Below are positions 8,513 to 17,039 of a stretch of 64,000 bases of DNA, one piece after another. Location of the stretch: assembly GCA_947494335.1 (NCBI GenBank), contig CANLUT010000002.1, positions 620,001 through 684,000 on the forward strand, in the 5' to 3' direction. The first letter of the stretch is position 1; each line of letters begins with the position of its first letter. The notes under the pieces were generated by a model that saw nothing but the letters and a program-made list of their open reading frames with translations, made no database searches and was not told the DNA's origin. The position numbers were made by a program, and so were the translations under genes. Source of the DNA: Oligoflexales bacterium (lineage in GTDB: Bacteria > Bdellovibrionota_B > Oligoflexia > Oligoflexales > RGVZ01).

Positions 8513-9646
8513 CTACTCGGTCAAAGATCTCAATCTTTTCGGATGAAAAATTGCTTGTACGGTTTTAGATCTGCCGTTAGCTATAAATTCCGAAAGTCCT
8601 CGCCCGGCTGCGCAGCCCAGGGTGAGTCCTGAGCCCATGTAGCCGCTGGCCATCAGAACTCTTGAATCATTATACATGGGTCCAATGATTGGAATTTCAT
8701 CGCAAGCCCTAAGCTCAAGAAGTGCTTGCTGCTGTGTCGGCTTCGAAAGTTTCACATCAAAGAGCGACTCAATTCTTTGCTTGACGGTGCTAGTGATCTT
8801 TTCGTCTAGATGCGCTCGGCTTGCCTCTACGCCAGCCCACTTTCTTAGATACCTCGCTCCACCGGCGCGAAGCTTTCTGTCCGAGGTGACTGAAATCCAG
8901 TATTGGCTAAAATCCGCGAGTAGAAGGTTGCCAGGAGTCAAAAACGGATGCCCTCCATCAAACTCAAACTCCGCCCACTGGTCGGCATGATTGACTAGGC
9001 AGGATTCCATGTTGGGAATGATTTTTTTGATTCCAAGGTGACTTGCTACCACAACAACTTCTGCCGTCAGCGTTGTTCCTGAAGACGTGACAACCGAGAT
9101 ATGGCGAGGAGCTGTTTCAATTCTGATGACTTCCTCTGGAAAAATCTTTCTACTAAGGTCTTCTTCCATATGACGCAGTAAGGATCCTATATTGATTGAT
9201 GCGGAAGCCGCACCATCCGACTGGTAGGTCAGTTTTCGTGTCCCGCGCCCATCAAGACTTACAGAGCTTGGAAAGCCATTGCTGGCAAGCCAAGAGCTGG
9301 CGACGGCCATCTCCTGTGCTTCCATATCTGACTGGGTGAGCCGGTAAACCCGCCCCGCGTGGTGGTTAACTTTAAACTGAGTTATCAGATCCATTAAATC
9401 TGAAAAGCCGATACGACCGAGCCTTAACAGGTTTCTTGCAGCGTCCTCGCCGTGCCCGTGCACCGTTCGAGAGATGTTATCCAAAGTGGAAATGGCTGCG
9501 TAGCCCGAGTTTATAGAGGCGCAGTTGGTAAAGTCGCGACTCGGAGCAACAAAGCAAAAAGATCCAATGCCATAGCGCTTCAGGTGAAAGCCTGTACTCA
9601 GACCCGTAATACCCCTTCCAATTATGATGACGTCGAATGCTTCCAT
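8513..9646 (-). CDS. FAD-dependent oxidoreductase (DAO family)
   Basis: A 377-residue D-amino-acid-oxidase/glycine-oxidase-type flavoprotein. The N-terminal dinucleotide fold FDVIIIGRGITGLS (4-17) and the C-terminal block beginning IPIIGP and ending SGYMGSGLTLGCAAG mark the family. Substrate is not evident; relatives oxidise amino acids, sarcosine or other secondary amines. It is divergent from the solute-binding protein gene, about 93 bp away, which could mean a shared regulated substrate. Not obviously part of the carotenoid set. Confidence 0.8.
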   Translation of the reverse strand: MEAFDVIIIGRGITGLSTGFHLKRYGIGSFCFVAPSRDFTNCASINSGYAAISTLDNISRTVHGHGEDAARNLLRLGRIGFSDLMDLITQFKVNHHAGRVYRLTQSDMEAQEMAVASSWLASNGFPSSVSLDGRGTRKLTYQSDGAASASINIGSLLRHMEEDLSRKIFPEEVIRIETAPRHISVVTSSGTTLTAEVVVVASHLGIKKIIPNMESCLVNHADQWAEFEFDGGHPFLTPGNLLLADFSQYWISVTSDRKLRAGGARYLRKWAGVEASRAHLDEKITSTVKQRIESLFDVKLSKPTQQQALLELRACDEIPIIGPMYNDSRVLMASGYMGSGLTLGCAAGRGLSEFIANGRSKTVQAIFHPKRLRSLTE

Positions 9647-9739
9647 GAGGGCTTAAATAAGGGTTTGTTAGCCTGTAAACTCGATCAAAACAATGTTAAG
9701 CTACATCGTACGTCAATTCCACTAACAACGGGTAAGAAT

Positions 9740-11248
9740 ATGGTCCTCTTGTCAAGGAAGTTTGTCTCATCATTTATCGTTACAACTACGATGTCTGTTT
9801 CAACGTTGGTCTTGGGCGCATCCCTTGACGTTATTGGATGGGGACCGACCTCGCATATCAAAGCCAAGAAAGAACCACCCACCTGGCTTGGGGATGATCC
9901 CATCCTGGGTCGTCTGGCTTGTCCTGCCATTTTGCGACTTGAAGGTGATCAGCTAAAAAATGACGCCCTACTTCTCAAGGTAAATCCTTCGGTGGAAAAG
10001 GTTGGTTCAGGTGAGCGTTGGACTCTGACCCTGCGCCCAGGTTTGCGTTGGTGGTCGGGATTTCCGATAGATGCTTCGTCATTATCCAATTGGCTTAAAA
10101 CAGCTCTTCCGCAGGCCGTAACGGAACGGTTGAGTGCCGCTTTTCCAGCGGACGTCACATTTTCGGTTGCCGGCCCATTGGCAGTCAGAATTGATTTTCC
10201 GATGGCCCCGAACTTTGGTCCTTACGTCCTTTCTGGCATCAGCTTGATGCGCCCTACTTCAGATGAAGGGTTTGAGTGTGCTGGTTTGTACTCAATGAAT
10301 GTCATGCCGTACGGTGTAGATCTTATTTTGAACAAAGGTTACACGGCAAAGTACGATACGATAAAAGTATACGGGTCTAGCACGGCCCTTGGCACAAGTT
10401 CGGCCGGTATTAAGTTTTCCATGGCCAATCAGGCATCTAAGGCATCTGCAACGGCTATTGAAACCAAACAGTGCACAAACCGCATCGATATACCTCTGTT
10501 CACGACATTAATCTGGAATCCTTCCTCGCCTCTCTCATCGTCAGCGCTGCTTAGGCAGGGTTTGACCATGGCGACTCCTCGAGGAGAGATTTTGAGAACT
10601 GCTGCTGGCGACATTGGTTCTCTGGTCTCGGCTCCTATTCTGCGTTCGCATCCTGGCTACAATTCAAAAACATTGATTCGCCCTTACAACTTGGAGGCGG
10701 CATCTCAGATTTTTGAACAGGCTGGCTACAAGCAGGCTCACATCGGTCTTCCGCGTGCTAAAACTGCTGATAAACCGGTTTCCATCCAGATTGCCCGCAT
10801 GAGCGGCCGCCAGGACTTGGTTGAAAAGATTATCAATGACTCGTTCGCCTCTCTTGGAATTGAGACCCACTTTGATGATATTTCCAATAAAAACGAAAAA
10901 TTTGATGCCGTCATGGCTGGGATTTTCATTCCAATGCTATCTCAGGACTTGAGGTCTGTGGCACACACATCAGCCATCAAAACGGCCGGTAAAAACGGTC
11001 TTTCCTTTCCTTTTGAGTATCAGGGTGATAAGAAGCTGGACGAACTGTTAGACGACTACTCGGTGTCATTGACGAGAGACAATGCTGACTTCGGGCTGCT
11101 CAGAAAAGTTCATGAACGATGGTTCGAGGTTGAACCATGGACTGTGGTGATGGCTCATCAGTACTGCGTCGAATCGAAGGGACTTAATCTCCCTAAGAAG
11201 CTAAATACACGAGATGCAGACTGGTTCCGTCGCTTGACCGTTGATTAA
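9740..11248 (+). CDS. Family 5 extracellular solute-binding protein (ABC oligopeptide-type)
   Basis: About 502 residues. An N-terminal signal sequence (MVLLSRKFVSSFIVTTTM, then a Val/Leu-rich core) suggests export to the periplasm. The block WTLTLRPGLRWWSGFPI with following DASSLSNWL resembles the conserved start of the DppA/OppA-like fold. A longer in-frame start at 9452 lies antisense to the oxidoreductase and would place the signal peptide internally, so ATG 9740 is chosen; GGGTAAG precedes it. No permease or ATPase genes are adjacent, so it is an orphan in this window. Ligand unknown. Confidence 0.75.
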   Translation: MVLLSRKFVSSFIVTTTMSVSTLVLGASLDVIGWGPTSHIKAKKEPPTWLGDDPILGRLACPAILRLEGDQLKNDALLLKVNPSVEKVGSGERWTLTLRPGLRWWSGFPIDASSLSNWLKTALPQAVTERLSAAFPADVTFSVAGPLAVRIDFPMAPNFGPYVLSGISLMRPTSDEGFECAGLYSMNVMPYGVDLILNKGYTAKYDTIKVYGSSTALGTSSAGIKFSMANQASKASATAIETKQCTNRIDIPLFTTLIWNPSSPLSSSALLRQGLTMATPRGEILRTAAGDIGSLVSAPILRSHPGYNSKTLIRPYNLEAASQIFEQAGYKQAHIGLPRAKTADKPVSIQIARMSGRQDLVEKIINDSFASLGIETHFDDISNKNEKFDAVMAGIFIPMLSQDLRSVAHTSAIKTAGKNGLSFPFEYQGDKKLDELLDDYSVSLTRDNADFGLLRKVHERWFEVEPWTVVMAHQYCVESKGLNLPKKLNTRDADWFRRLTVD

Positions 11249-11304
11249 ATGGGAAGCCTTGCGCGAAGTATGGCCGCGAGGTGTCCTGGGGAACGAAGCA
11301 TCCA

Positions 11305-12060
11305 GTGATTGTTTTAAAATCTGACTTTGAAATTGATAAGATGCGGTCTGCCGGACGCCTGGCAGCTGAAACGTTGGCTATGATTGAAAAGCATATCCGG
11401 CCGGGCATTTCCACGCTGGAGTTAAATGATATCTGCCATGACTTCACAGTAAGTCGCGGCGCAGTCTGCGCGCCCCTCAATTACCGGGGTTATCCAAAGA
11501 GTATTTGTACTTCGGTCAATGACGTCGTTTGTCACGGAATTCCCAATTCCAAACAAGTTTTAAAGGACGGCGACATCATCAATGTGGATGTTACTCCAAT
11601 ATTGGATGGCTACCACGGCGATGCGTCTAAAACTTTTTTTGTCGGGAGCAATGTCTCGACTGCCGCGAGAGAGCTGGTAAAAGTAACAGAAGAATGCCTA
11701 GAGATCGGCATCAGTCAAATTCGAGTTGGAGCTCGAATTGGTGACATCGGGTATGCCATTCAAGAACACGCAGAAAAACATGGTTACAGTGTCGTCCGCG
11801 ATTTTGTGGGGCATGGTATCGGTAAGGTGTTTCACGAGGATCCGCAGGTCCCTCACTACGGTGAGGCCGGAAAAGGTGTCCGCATTGAGCCTGGAATGAC
11901 CTTTACTGTGGAGCCAATGATCAATGCGGGTGATTACCGCTGCAAAATTCTCAAAGATAAGTGGACTGCTGTGACGGTAGACAGAAGTCTATCGGCTCAA
12001 TTTGAGCACACGATCGCAATTCGCAGTAACGGAGCGGTCGAGATTCTGACCCTGCCCTGA
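11305..12060 (+). CDS. map: Methionine aminopeptidase, type I
   Basis: Removes initiator Met from new proteins. The five metal ligands are recognisable: Asp in VDVT, Asp in HGDASKT, His in GHGIGKVFHED, Glu in FTVEPMI and Glu in QFEHTIA. GTG 11305 (MIVLKSDFEIDKM) matches the usual N-terminus of type I enzymes; the frame also allows GTG 11281, which adds eight residues. In many bacteria map follows adk in the spc operon; here it stands alone about 14 kb upstream of adk. Confidence 0.93.
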   Translation: MIVLKSDFEIDKMRSAGRLAAETLAMIEKHIRPGISTLELNDICHDFTVSRGAVCAPLNYRGYPKSICTSVNDVVCHGIPNSKQVLKDGDIINVDVTPILDGYHGDASKTFFVGSNVSTAARELVKVTEECLEIGISQIRVGARIGDIGYAIQEHAEKHGYSVVRDFVGHGIGKVFHEDPQVPHYGEAGKGVRIEPGMTFTVEPMINAGDYRCKILKDKWTAVTVDRSLSAQFEHTIAIRSNGAVEILTLP

Positions 12061-12061
12061 T

Positions 12062-12364
12062 TCATTGGTTCGCAGAATCCTCTGACAAGGAATTCACATA
12101 GAGCGCCAATTCATCTTCATAAATCATGTCTGGGGCTGCGAGTCTCGACTTGATTTCTTCAATTTTTGCGTACGCACTGGCTGCAATTTGTGCTGGGGTG
12201 CTAGCCTCTTTAAGACCAGCTTTTTGTAAAGTTTTGAGAGCCTCATCGGGGTCAGAGACCATCTTCTCGTAGTGCGCGAGTCGAATGCCACGGAGCATTT
12301 TTATCTCGTGTAAGGTTTCTTGATCTAGAACAGCATCCACAATAATTTTTACGGCAGTCATCAT
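12062..12364 (-). CDS. Hypothetical protein, 100 aa
   Basis: No family recognised. The product is a soluble, helix-rich acidic protein without cysteine, with charged segments and a low-complexity C-terminus. ATG 12364 has GGAG 7 bp ahead, which supports real translation. The stop lies 1 bp from the end of map, so the two genes converge with no room for a terminator. A GC-rich hairpin (12382-12413) lies upstream of its start. Confidence 0.6.
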   Translation of the reverse strand: MMTAVKIIVDAVLDQETLHEIKMLRGIRLAHYEKMVSDPDEALKTLQKAGLKEASTPAQIAASAYAKIEEIKSRLAAPDMIYEDELALYVNSLSEDSANQ

Positions 12365-12789
12365 CTAGTGGCTCCAACACGTCAGGGCTGGTCGCCCGAA
12401 AGGACGACGCTGACCCCATCAAGCAATGTCTGGGCCAAGTCTTAAAATATTGAAATTAATGATATAAATATTTGTCCAGGGCATTGAAATCGACTCAATC
12501 CCATAAACTTTGTAGGTTGTTTTGACACCGCCGAAATATGGAAATCTTGACCTCGTTCAAATTTAAACTGTAATTATAGTGACTTGAGGGGGGGTGTTCG
12601 GGTTTTTGTTAAATAGCCAAAATCATTGAGAAAATTGGGATTGAAGGCCAAAAAGCATCATATATCTTAATTTTTTTAGCCCTTTATGACCTCTTAACAA
12701 TCATAATTTAGAGTAAATGTGGGATTATCAAGTTGCCATCTTTGTATCTGTTTTGTATCTGGAACTGACGATCGGGGGAGGTCCATTTT
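12365..12789. other. 425 bp intergenic region
   Basis: Divergent region between the 100-aa hypothetical gene and the N-acyltransferase gene. The left 60 bp are GC-rich and hold an imperfect hairpin with a GAAA loop (12382-12413) that would be transcribed in the leader of the hypothetical gene. The rest is AT-rich (12430-12760) with a promoter-like pair at 12547-12580. No convincing ORF was found. Confidence 0.6.
12547..12580 (+). promoter_or_regulatory. Possible sigma70-type promoter for the N-acyltransferase gene
   Basis: TTGACC at 12547-12552, an 18 bp spacer, then TAATTATAGT (12571-12580) as a -10 region. It would leave a leader of about 200 nt before the ATG at 12790. Confidence 0.35.
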
Positions 12790-13647
12790 ATGTCTCAGAG
12801 CATTGTTTCAGGTCAGGGTCGAAGCTACCGGATGCGTGCCGTTGAGGGGGTCAAGCAAGGCCTCGGATGGCTAAATCCCGCCTACAAAGATTTTCAATAT
12901 CGTGTTCCTGTGAACTTTACTCGGGGTCACTTCACCGTAAAAACGGTGGAATCCAAGCGTGAGCTTTGGCAAGTAATGACGCTACGATACGAAGTTTTTC
13001 ATCGTGAATATATGAACAAATTGATTCCATTTGGGATCGACCGGGACCGTTATGACATTTCGGCCGATCACTTGGCTATTATTGATAACCGTATCAATAA
13101 AATAGTTGGCACCTATCGACTCATCCCGAGTCATCGAACAAGTGACTTCTACTCGATGACGGAGTTTGACATTTCCGACCTCGTCTCCCGGGAGGGTGTA
13201 AAAGTCGAATTAAGTCGAGCGTGTATCCACAAGGACTACCGCAATGGCGCCATTATTACGTTACTTTGGCGCGGAATTATTGAGTATTTGAATGCCGCTG
13301 GTGCGCGCTGGCTTTTCGGTATGGGCAGTGTGAAGACGATAAATCCTGATGAAATCACAGAGGTTTATAAGTGTTTTACCGATGAGGGTTCCGTTGATCA
13401 TTCGTTTATGATTCCTGCGAAAGCCAATTACCGCATCGATGATTTTGCTAAGCGTCTGGAGCGTGCTCAAGTGACGGACCGTGCTCGGGAGTTGGTTCCA
13501 ACCTTGGTCAAATCCTATGTTCGAGCTGGTGCGGTCATTGTGGGCGACCCTGCAATCGACTTGGCATTCAACTGCAGTGACCTATTTGTCATTTTGGATG
13601 TGTCAAAGTTATCAGCAGCATACAATCGTAAGTATCAAGTAAACTGA
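12790..13647 (+). CDS. GNAT-fold N-acyltransferase (OlsB / N-acyl amino acid synthase-like)
   Basis: 285 residues. The region from about 50 to 175 fits the Acetyltransf_5 type of GNAT fold: TLRYEVFHREY, then ADHLAIID and IVGTYRLIPS (substrate-side strands), then VELSRACIHKDYRNGAII. Relatives acylate ornithine or other amino acids from acyl-ACP to make phosphate-free membrane lipids. No partner OlsA-type acyltransferase lies next to it, so ornithine-lipid synthesis is only one possibility. A strong ribosome site GGGGGAGGT stands about 8 bp before the ATG, and a terminator follows, so it is probably a single-gene unit. Confidence 0.75.
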   Translation: MSQSIVSGQGRSYRMRAVEGVKQGLGWLNPAYKDFQYRVPVNFTRGHFTVKTVESKRELWQVMTLRYEVFHREYMNKLIPFGIDRDRYDISADHLAIIDNRINKIVGTYRLIPSHRTSDFYSMTEFDISDLVSREGVKVELSRACIHKDYRNGAIITLLWRGIIEYLNAAGARWLFGMGSVKTINPDEITEVYKCFTDEGSVDHSFMIPAKANYRIDDFAKRLERAQVTDRARELVPTLVKSYVRAGAVIVGDPAIDLAFNCSDLFVILDVSKLSAAYNRKYQVN

Positions 13648-13675
13648 ACGAAATTTGATTGAGATTTCTCGTTTG

Positions 13676-13720
13676 CCAAACCCCGTAAAGCCTTGAGCTG
13701 AGCGGGGTTCTTGGTTTTTT
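13676..13720 (+). terminator. Rho-independent terminator after the N-acyltransferase gene
   Basis: Stem CCAAACCCCG (13676-13685) pairs with CGGGGTTCTTGG (13703-13714), with a small bulge, then six T. Confidence 0.8.
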
Positions 13721-13789
13721 CGACCAGAACAGCGTAAAATAAAGGTATCCATAAAATGAATATCCCCTCTTTTTTGGGAGCACACACCA

Positions 13790-14851
13790 GTGACGGTCGA
13801 AGTTTCAAGATCGCTCTTACTTCATCTTCCCGAGCTCATAGAAATCCAGCGATTGGTATCCCATGCTGCAAAAGATTTGGTGCGCGTCGAAGAACTGGTC
13901 ACGGTTCGCCACAAGGACTTGTCGCTGCCGGTGATGGCCCTTGAAATTGGTAGTAAAGATCCAAAATCGCCAGCGTTTTTCCTTACAGGTGGAGTCCATG
14001 GTCTTGAGCGCATTGGAACGCGCGTTATCATCTCTTATCTCAAAACGTTAACCCATTTGGCCCATTGGGACGCATCAACTCGAGAGCTCTTAGCCCGAGT
14101 TCGGTTTTGTCTGATACCCATTGTAAATCCCATTGGCATGTACCTGGGGCGCCGTTCTAATGGTAACGGCATAGATTTAATGAGAAATGCTCCTGTAGAG
14201 GCGCAAGCAGGCAGCCGCGTCGGAATTGCTGGAGGCCACCGGATCTCCAATCGATTGCCTTGGTATCGAGGCTCTGTAGGTGCTCACATGGAGATCGAAA
14301 ACCAGGCCTTTGTAAAGTATTTTGAGGAGACTTTTGCGAAGTCATCGTCTGTCATTGCCCTTGACGTCCACAGCGGCTTTGGCGCCGTTGACCGCATCTG
14401 GTTTCCCTATGCTCGGACAACTGCCCCCTTTCCAAATCTTCAGGAGGTCTTTCTCCTAAACCAAATGCTAGACAAAGTTTATCCCCATCATATCTACAAG
14501 GTCGAGCCGCAGTCAGCTAGCTACACAACCCACGGAGATGTCTGGGACTATCTTTATGACCGCAGGCGTGTGGCAGGTGGTTCGGTGTTTTTGCCTCTGA
14601 CACTGGAGCTCGGTTCCTGGCTCTGGATCAAGAAAAATCCTCGCCAGCTGTTCTCTGGGCTCGGGATCTTTAACCCTTTACTGCCTCACCGGACTTCCCG
14701 AATCCTGAGGCGGCATCTTCTTCTATTGGATTTTCTTATGAGAGCGGCCGCCACTCCCGCCATGTGGTGCCAGGGGCTCGGTGCCCATTACTCCGCTGAC
14801 GACATCCAGCGGATGGCTAATGCTCGCTGGTATGAGAAAAAGGCTGCTTGA
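13790..14851 (+). CDS. M14-family zinc carboxypeptidase / succinylglutamate desuccinylase-like
   Basis: 353 residues. Zinc ligands His70 and Glu73 are in GGVHGLERIG, the third ligand His192 in LDVHSGFG, and the presumed catalytic Glu271 in TLELGSW. An Asn/Arg-rich block (RRSNGNGIDLMRN, 119-131) matches the substrate carboxylate-binding segment of M14 enzymes. No signal peptide, so probably cytoplasmic; some relatives cut murein peptides or amino-acid conjugates. GTG 13790 follows GGGAG by about 10 bp. The stop codon lies inside the following terminator hairpin. Confidence 0.8.
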   Translation: MTVEVSRSLLLHLPELIEIQRLVSHAAKDLVRVEELVTVRHKDLSLPVMALEIGSKDPKSPAFFLTGGVHGLERIGTRVIISYLKTLTHLAHWDASTRELLARVRFCLIPIVNPIGMYLGRRSNGNGIDLMRNAPVEAQAGSRVGIAGGHRISNRLPWYRGSVGAHMEIENQAFVKYFEETFAKSSSVIALDVHSGFGAVDRIWFPYARTTAPFPNLQEVFLLNQMLDKVYPHHIYKVEPQSASYTTHGDVWDYLYDRRRVAGGSVFLPLTLELGSWLWIKKNPRQLFSGLGIFNPLLPHRTSRILRRHLLLLDFLMRAAATPAMWCQGLGAHYSADDIQRMANARWYEKKAA

Positions 14852-14868
14852 GCGGCCTTTCTTTTTTT
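14837..14868 (+). terminator. Terminator overlapping the stop of the M14 peptidase gene
   Basis: AAAGGC.GC pairs with GC.GCCTTT around a TTGA loop, followed by CTTTTTTT. The TGA stop is in the loop region. It separates the gene from the ribosomal operon. Confidence 0.7.
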
Positions 14869-14893
14869 AAATAATCCTCCAATAAATTCCTAA

Positions 14894-14925
14894 TATCCCT
14901 TGACACCAACACGTCTCAAGGGATA
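14894..14925. repeat. Perfect 10-bp inverted repeat embracing the S10 promoter
   Basis: TATCCCTTGA (14894-14903) and its exact reverse complement TCAAGGGATA (14916-14925), 12 bp apart. The arms cover part of the -35 and the first bases of the -10, as an operator would. No T-run follows, so it is not a terminator. Confidence 0.7.
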
Positions 14926-14929
14926 CATA
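14900..14929 (+). promoter_or_regulatory. Promoter of the S10-spc-alpha superoperon
   Basis: A perfect TTGACA at 14900-14905, 18 bp spacer, TACATA at 14924-14929. It follows the previous terminator and leaves a leader of about 130 nt before rpsJ. Confidence 0.75.
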
Positions 14930-15006
14930 CGGCGTCTCTATTTTTCAGGCACGCCTGCTTAGCCAAGCCTCTGCCATCTAAATCGCAAGCCCCGCGACGC
15001 TCGGTT

Positions 15007-15056
15007 ACCCTGAAAAAAGAATAAGTTCAGTAAGTTGTGAACCATCTTTACAGGGT
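15007..15056 (+). promoter_or_regulatory. Possible leader structure masking the rpsJ ribosome site
   Basis: ACCCTG (15007-15012) can pair with CAGGGT (15051-15056), which contains the rpsJ Shine-Dalgarno sequence; an inner stem GTTCA (15025-15029) with TGAAC (15038-15042) would stabilise it. An analogous leader is controlled by L4 in E. coli; control here is inferred. Confidence 0.4.
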
Positions 15057-15064
15057 CTCAAAAC

Positions 15065-15382
15065 ATGGAAAATCAAAACATCAGAATCCGTTTACGTGGC
15101 TATGACCACAAGCTGATCGACAACGCAGCTGCGGACATCGTCGAGCGCGCCAAGAGAACTGGTGCTCGTGTCGCCGGTCCGATTCCGTTGCCAACTGCCA
15201 TCAGCCGCTACACAGTCCTCCGCAGTCCACACGTGGACAAGAAGAGCCGTGAGCAGTTTGAAATTCGTACGCACAAGCGCATGCTCGATATCCTCGAAGC
15301 AAAGCAGCAAACCATTGACGCACTCATGAAGCTAGACTTGGCTTCTGGTGTCGACGTCGATATCAAGCTGACTAAGAAGTAA
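15065..15382 (+). CDS. rpsJ: 30S ribosomal protein S10
   Basis: 105 residues; the N-terminal [14 protein letters not shown] and the PIPLPT block are diagnostic. S10 sits in the 30S head and also acts as NusE in antitermination. First gene of the superoperon; AGGGT lies 8 bp before the ATG. Confidence 0.98.
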   Translation: MENQNIRIRLRGYDHKLIDNAAADIVERAKRTGARVAGPIPLPTAISRYTVLRSPHVDKKSREQFEIRTHKRMLDILEAKQQTIDALMKLDLASGVDVDIKLTKK

Positions 15383-15426
15383 GAAGCGTTTGTTCTCGTT
15401 AACCCCGTAGAAAGCAGGTCTGAGAA

Positions 15427-16065
15427 ATGACTACTCCAAAAGGATTGGTAGCTAAAAAGATCGGAATGACACGCATGGTCGGCAAAGACGGCCAGATGAT
15501 TGCTGTCACTCTGCTCCAAGTTGAAAACCAGAAAGTAACAAAAGTTCTAACCAAAGAGCGTGATGGATATGACGCTTATCAAGTTGGTTACAAGGAAACT
15601 AAAGAGAAGAATCTTGGAAAGCCTGACGTTGCGCGTATGCGTAAGGTCAATGTGAATGAAAACTTCACATGCTTTAAAGAATTCCGCACTGAAGCGCCTG
15701 TGGCTATTGAGCTCGGTACTCAGTTGACAACGGATCTACTAAACGGCGTTACAGCTGTGGACGTGACCGGACTCACAAAGGGCCGTGGATTCTCCGGCTC
15801 TGTTAAGCGTTGGGATACGGCTGTTGGTCGTTGGTCACACGGTTCTCGTTTCCACCGCAGTCCAGGATCTCTTGGTACACGTACCACTCCAGGTCGCGTA
15901 TTCATGGGTAAAAAGATTCCTGGTGTTTATGGAACCGAGCAAGTCACAATCCAAAACCTAAACGTTGTGGATGTTGATGCAGAAAACAGCTTGATCGCGT
16001 TAAGTGGCGCCGTACCGGGACACCGTAACGGTTACCTTTTCATCAAACCATCCATCAAAGCGTGA
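15427..16065 (+). CDS. rplC: 50S ribosomal protein L3
   Basis: 212 residues, full length. Starts near [14 protein letters not shown] and carries the conserved [13 protein letters not shown] and [12 protein letters not shown] segments of the loop that reaches toward the peptidyl transferase centre. 44 bp after rpsJ. Confidence 0.98.
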   Translation: MTTPKGLVAKKIGMTRMVGKDGQMIAVTLLQVENQKVTKVLTKERDGYDAYQVGYKETKEKNLGKPDVARMRKVNVNENFTCFKEFRTEAPVAIELGTQLTTDLLNGVTAVDVTGLTKGRGFSGSVKRWDTAVGRWSHGSRFHRSPGSLGTRTTPGRVFMGKKIPGVYGTEQVTIQNLNVVDVDAENSLIALSGAVPGHRNGYLFIKPSIKA

Positions 16066-16084
16066 TCGGAGAGGAAGGTAACAA

Positions 16085-16726
16085 ATGGGAACTCAAATGG
16101 AAATTCAAGTAAAAGATATCAGTGGCAAGGCCGTAAAGAAAGTTGCTCTTTCGAGTGACGTCTTTGGTGTTGAGATGAATGAACACCTTCTTCATCTTGT
16201 TGTAAAAGCTTACCAGGCAAATCGTCGTCAGGGTACTCATGCTACCAAGACAAAAGCGATGGTAGCTGGTGGTGGAAAGAAGCCATTCAAGCAAAAAGGA
16301 ACTGGCGAAGCGCGTCAAGGCTCAAGCCGTTCTCCTTTGAATCCAGGCGGCGGTGTATCGCATGGTCCACAACCACGTGACTACAATGAGAAGGTCAATG
16401 CCCGTTCGAAGCAAGTGGCTCTGGCTGTCGCGCTTAGCGATAAAGTACGCCACAACCGCTTGATTGTTGTCGATGACTTCAAAGTTGCTGGCAAGCCTAG
16501 CACTAAGCACGTTGTTAATGCTCTCAAAGCTCTGAAAGCAGAGAAAGCTTTGGTTCTTGATGAGCGCAAAGACGACTTACTCTTCCGTTCGACTCGCAAC
16601 ATTCACGGTGCAGCTTGCGTTGCTCCAGCCGAAGTCAATGCTGAGCACGTTCTACGTTACGAAAACTTTGTCATCAGCATAACTGGACTTGACGCTCTCC
16701 AGCAGCGCTTTCAAGGGGGCAAATAA
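16085..16726 (+). CDS. rplD: 50S ribosomal protein L4
   Basis: 213 residues with the tunnel-lining loop segment KKPFKQKGTGEARQGS. L4 is the autogenous regulator of the S10 operon in enterobacteria. The stop overlaps the rplW start as TAATG. Confidence 0.98.
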   Translation: MGTQMEIQVKDISGKAVKKVALSSDVFGVEMNEHLLHLVVKAYQANRRQGTHATKTKAMVAGGGKKPFKQKGTGEARQGSSRSPLNPGGGVSHGPQPRDYNEKVNARSKQVALAVALSDKVRHNRLIVVDDFKVAGKPSTKHVVNALKALKAEKALVLDERKDDLLFRSTRNIHGAACVAPAEVNAEHVLRYENFVISITGLDALQQRFQGGK

Positions 16727-17013
16727 TGAATTCGTTTCAAATTCTCTCTAAGCCAGTATTGTCCGAGAAGAGTACGCTCGTTCGTGAGGACCTGAAGCAG
16801 TACACCTTCAAAGTCGATCTTCGCGCTACGAAGACAGATGTTCGCAAAGCGATCGAGACTGTTTACGGAGTTAAAGTTGTCAAAGTTCAAACTTTGATCA
16901 CACGCGGCAAAGTAGTTCGTAAGGGAAACAGCGTTTCTCTGACGAGCAAGACAAAGAAAGCGGTAGTGACACTTGTCGAAGGTGCGAAGCTTCCGTTGTT
17001 TGAAGAGCAATAA
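16726..17013 (+). CDS. rplW: 50S ribosomal protein L23
   Basis: 95 residues; ILSKPVLSEKST and the following TFKVDLRATKTDVRKAIE identify it. It sits at the exit tunnel and docks trigger factor and SRP. Start overlaps the rplD stop by one base. Confidence 0.97.
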   Translation: MNSFQILSKPVLSEKSTLVREDLKQYTFKVDLRATKTDVRKAIETVYGVKVVKVQTLITRGKVVRKGNSVSLTSKTKKAVVTLVEGAKLPLFEEQ

Positions 17014-17039
17014 AACAAAGCTGATAAGGAAAACCAGAA

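Noticed and set aside
8420-8632. 70-codon plus-strand frame near the oxidoreductase end
   Set aside because: No ribosome site, no family features, and the second half is antisense to the oxidoreductase gene.
9452-9739. N-terminal extension of the solute-binding protein
   Set aside because: Antisense to the oxidoreductase gene, and it would bury the signal peptide; ATG 9740 is a better start.
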